The notes under the pieces were generated by a model that searched no databases, was not told the origin of the DNA, and saw nothing but the letters and a program-made list of their open reading frames with translations. A stretch of DNA of 64,000 bases from Aldehydirespirator sp965220485. Lineage in GTDB: Bacteria; Actinomycetota; Acidimicrobiia; Acidimicrobiales; Aldehydirespiratoraceae. Positions 62,258-64,000 of the stretch are shown here, in pieces. The position numbers and the translations under genes were made by a program. The DNA lies in assembly GCA_965220485.1 (NCBI GenBank), contig OZ244832.1, positions 1,612,001-1,676,000 of the forward strand. Reading direction: 5' to 3'. Every line of letters begins with the position of its first letter. Position 1 is the stretch's first letter.

Positions 62258-64000
62258 ATGCCCACGACCAGGCCCCGAAACTTGATCGTGGCACTGACGA
62301 CTGTCGCAGCCCTGCTTGTGGCCGTTGCCCACGCGCCGCCGCCCACCGGGGCCGCGCAGCCCGCCGGCCACAGCGATGTCGCCTCGGACTCGTTCGCGGC
62401 CGAGCACATCGCGGCCTTGGGGGCCGTCGGGACCTTCGAAGGCACCGAGTGCGCTCCGGACCGGTTCTGTCCCGGCGACCCGCTGCCGCGATGGGTGATG
62501 GCAGTGTGGGTAGTGCGCATCCTCGACGGCCGCGACCCTCCTGAGCAGGCGGCGCGCTTCGCGGACGTCGACCCCAGCGCGTGGTGGGCGCGCCATGTGG
62601 CCCGGTTCGCCGAGTTCGGCGTGACCCGAGGCTGTCGGGACGGCACCATCTTCTGCCCCGGCGACACCGTCACCCGCGCCCAGATGGCCGTTTTCATCGC
62701 ACGCGCCTTCAGACTCGACGACGGGCCCGACCCAGGCTTCGCCGACGTGCCCTCCGACGCTTGGCACGCGCCCGACGTCGCCAGGCTCGCCGCTTCGGGC
62801 ATCACCGAGGGATGCGGCGACGGCACGGTATTCTGCCCCGACGAACGCACCAGCCGCGCCCAGATGGCGGTCTTCCTAGGCCGCGCCACCAGCCTGCAGA
62901 CCGCCGAACCCTCCGTCGGCATCGACTCGCTGTCGCCGCCGGTCGTGCAAGGAGGCTTCGAGGTCACCATCACGTTCAGCGCGCCCGTCACGGGTTTCGA
63001 GCTTGACGACGTTGGGGTCGTGAACGGCACGGCGACCCACCTCTCCGGCGACGGCGCCGACTACCGCGCCACCATCGAGCCTGCAGCCGACGGGACAGTC
63101 GTTGTCCGGGTCCCCGAGTCCAGTGCCCGAGCGGTGGGCGGCGCGCCCAACGCGTCGTCGGGCACCTTCGTCAGGACGCGGGCCCAGGACTCGGGCACCA
63201 CCATCGTGGGCATCGACACGTGGGACCGCTCAGCGGTCCTGGCGTCCCACCAGGAGGAGTTCGAGCGTGAAGAGCCCGACTGGGGATACCGCGGTGACGT
63301 GGGCCGTTGCGTTGCAGGCATCACCAGCCCGGCTTTCCGTGACAGCGTGCTGCAGCGAGTCAACTGGTACCGGCAAATGGCCGGACTCACGACCGTGACC
63401 GAGGACCCCGCCCTGAGCGCAACCGCTCAGCAGAAGGCGCTCATCATGCTCGCCCAGCAGTCGCTGTCTCACTCCCCGCCCGCCGACTGGGCCTGCTACA
63501 CCGAGATCGACCATCCGGGGGAGAACCTAGGCCTCGGCACGGCCGGAGTCGGCGGCGTGGACAGCTACATGCAGGACAGCGGCGACAACAACCTCGCGGT
63601 GGGGCACCGACGACAGATCCTGTCACCATTCGTGACCCGGATCGGCACGGGCAACGTCGGCGACAGCGCTCGCCGTTACGAGACCGCCAACGCGATGCAC
63701 CTGGCCTACGCCTGGGACTTGGTCCCGACCACGAGAGAAGTGCGCGGCTTCGTGGCGTGGCCCCCGCCCGGTTACGCGCCTGCTGAGACGGTGTGGGGCC
63801 GATGGTCGTTCTCGAGACAGCACATCGGACGCGAGGCAACCCGCTCGGGCACCACCACCCACATCAAGTTGTTCCTTTCAGGGCCCGACTTCTCCCAAGC
63901 CGTCGTCGCCGTGTCGGATGACGACGGCCCGGTGCCGGCTCAGATCATCCACCGCGACGACGCGCTCGTATGGGCAGTGCACGGCGACACCCAGTCCGCC
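62258..64000 (+). CDS. Secreted SLH-like/Ig-like/CAP-domain protein, 3' end beyond window
   Basis: Starts ATG 62258 with signal peptide (LIVALTTVAALLVAVAHA). Three SLH-like repeats: FEGTECAPDRFCPGDPLPRW; TRGCRDGTIFCPGDTVTRAQ; TEGCGDGTVFCPDERTSRAQ. Next a bacterial Ig-like module (VVQGGFEVTITFSAPVTGFE ... ATIEPAADGTVVVRV). Then a CAP/SCP (PR-1-like) domain with VNWYRQMAGL, ALSATAQQKALIMLAQQ, SHSPP (His), HPGENLGLG (Glu) and VGHRRQILSP (His), the conserved cleft residues. A further domain (FVAWPPPGYAPAETVWGRWS) continues off the right edge with no stop. Likely cell-wall-attached; CAP function in bacteria is mostly unknown. Confidence 0.9.
   Translation, partial: MPTTRPRNLIVALTTVAALLVAVAHAPPPTGAAQPAGHSDVASDSFAAEHIAALGAVGTFEGTECAPDRFCPGDPLPRWVMAVWVVRILDGRDPPEQAARFADVDPSAWWARHVARFAEFGVTRGCRDGTIFCPGDTVTRAQMAVFIARAFRLDDGPDPGFADVPSDAWHAPDVARLAASGITEGCGDGTVFCPDERTSRAQMAVFLGRATSLQTAEPSVGIDSLSPPVVQGGFEVTITFSAPVTGFELDDVGVVNGTATHLSGDGADYRATIEPAADGTVVVRVPESSARAVGGAPNASSGTFVRTRAQDSGTTIVGIDTWDRSAVLASHQEEFEREEPDWGYRGDVGRCVAGITSPAFRDSVLQRVNWYRQMAGLTTVTEDPALSATAQQKALIMLAQQSLSHSPPADWACYTEIDHPGENLGLGTAGVGGVDSYMQDSGDNNLAVGHRRQILSPFVTRIGTGNVGDSARRYETANAMHLAYAWDLVPTTREVRGFVAWPPPGYAPAETVWGRWSFSRQHIGREATRSGTTTHIKLFLSGPDFSQAVVAVSDDDGPVPAQIIHRDDALVWAVHGDTQSA

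Noticed and set aside
1..64000. tRNA or rRNA genes
   Set aside because: I looked at the intergenic gaps for T-arm motifs and cloverleaf pairing and saw none I could support; a covariance search was not possible here.

Overview
The window is high-GC actinobacterial DNA. I infer an Acidimicrobiia-type lineage, though no rRNA or marker gene here proves it. The grounds are secreted proteins with S-layer-like repeats of the form GCGDGT-FCPD--VTRA-MAVFL, a fused biotin carboxylase/BCCP subunit, homodimeric AceE, LCP and LigD/Ku-type genes, and GTG/TTG starts with many ATGA/GTGA/TGATG gene overlaps. TGA is an ordinary stop in most genes, so the code is standard.

Layout. 1-4733: LCP cell-wall ligase (runs off the left edge), BirA, acyl-CoA carboxylase alpha subunit and a decayed ISL3 transposase. 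5224-22944: a surface-polysaccharide locus with GT2 glycosyltransferases, a secreted SpoIID/LytB protein, a polyprenyl-phosphate sugar transferase, an ABC-2 exporter, a PP-loop protein, a GT39-like protein, a Wzy-like ligase and two paralogous ~1000-residue double glycosyltransferases. 23160-26818: IS1380 and flippase debris, a Schlafen/AlbA_2 regulator and a flippase. 27096-34795: rhodanese-MoeB, Sir2, a hypothetical protein, a phosphotransferase, leucyl aminopeptidase, LigD polymerase and a deleted Ku, separated by striking tandem arrays. 34873-42088: a lipoate/2-oxoacid dehydrogenase cluster (Lpd, E2, a LipB-LipA fusion, an M24 peptidase). 43146-53453: a defence/mobile island with a toxin-antitoxin pair, a large DUF4011-type helicase-nuclease broken by an in-frame TAG, a second antitoxin copy, a DUF222-HNH protein, a DUF4143 ATPase and many gene fragments. 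53566-64000: RNase H, AceE, an HhH protein, then a cluster of secreted thioredoxin-fold proteins and a CAP-domain protein that runs off the right edge.

The most important observation is at 57460-61674. Three paralogous secreted TlpA/thioredoxin-like genes each carry an in-frame TGA exactly where the first cysteine of the CxxC redox motif should be (UPVC, UPIC, UGFC). Each reads on for 97-99 homologous codons, and each has a hairpin just downstream of the TGA. The hairpins differ in sequence but keep position and pairing, as expected of bacterial SECIS elements. I read them as a family of cell-surface selenoproteins carrying one selenothioredoxin head on three different stalks: a short lipoprotein linker, a long Ala/Glu/Gln helix, and S-layer repeats plus an RCC1-like propeller. 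Annotated conventionally, each would be cut in two.

The window is also unusually rich in tandem duplications (units of 15, 33, 36, 39, 44, 45, 61, 68-72 and 111 bp) and in short relics of neighbouring genes, which suggests an actively rearranging chromosome. I saw no tRNA, rRNA or CRISPR array.
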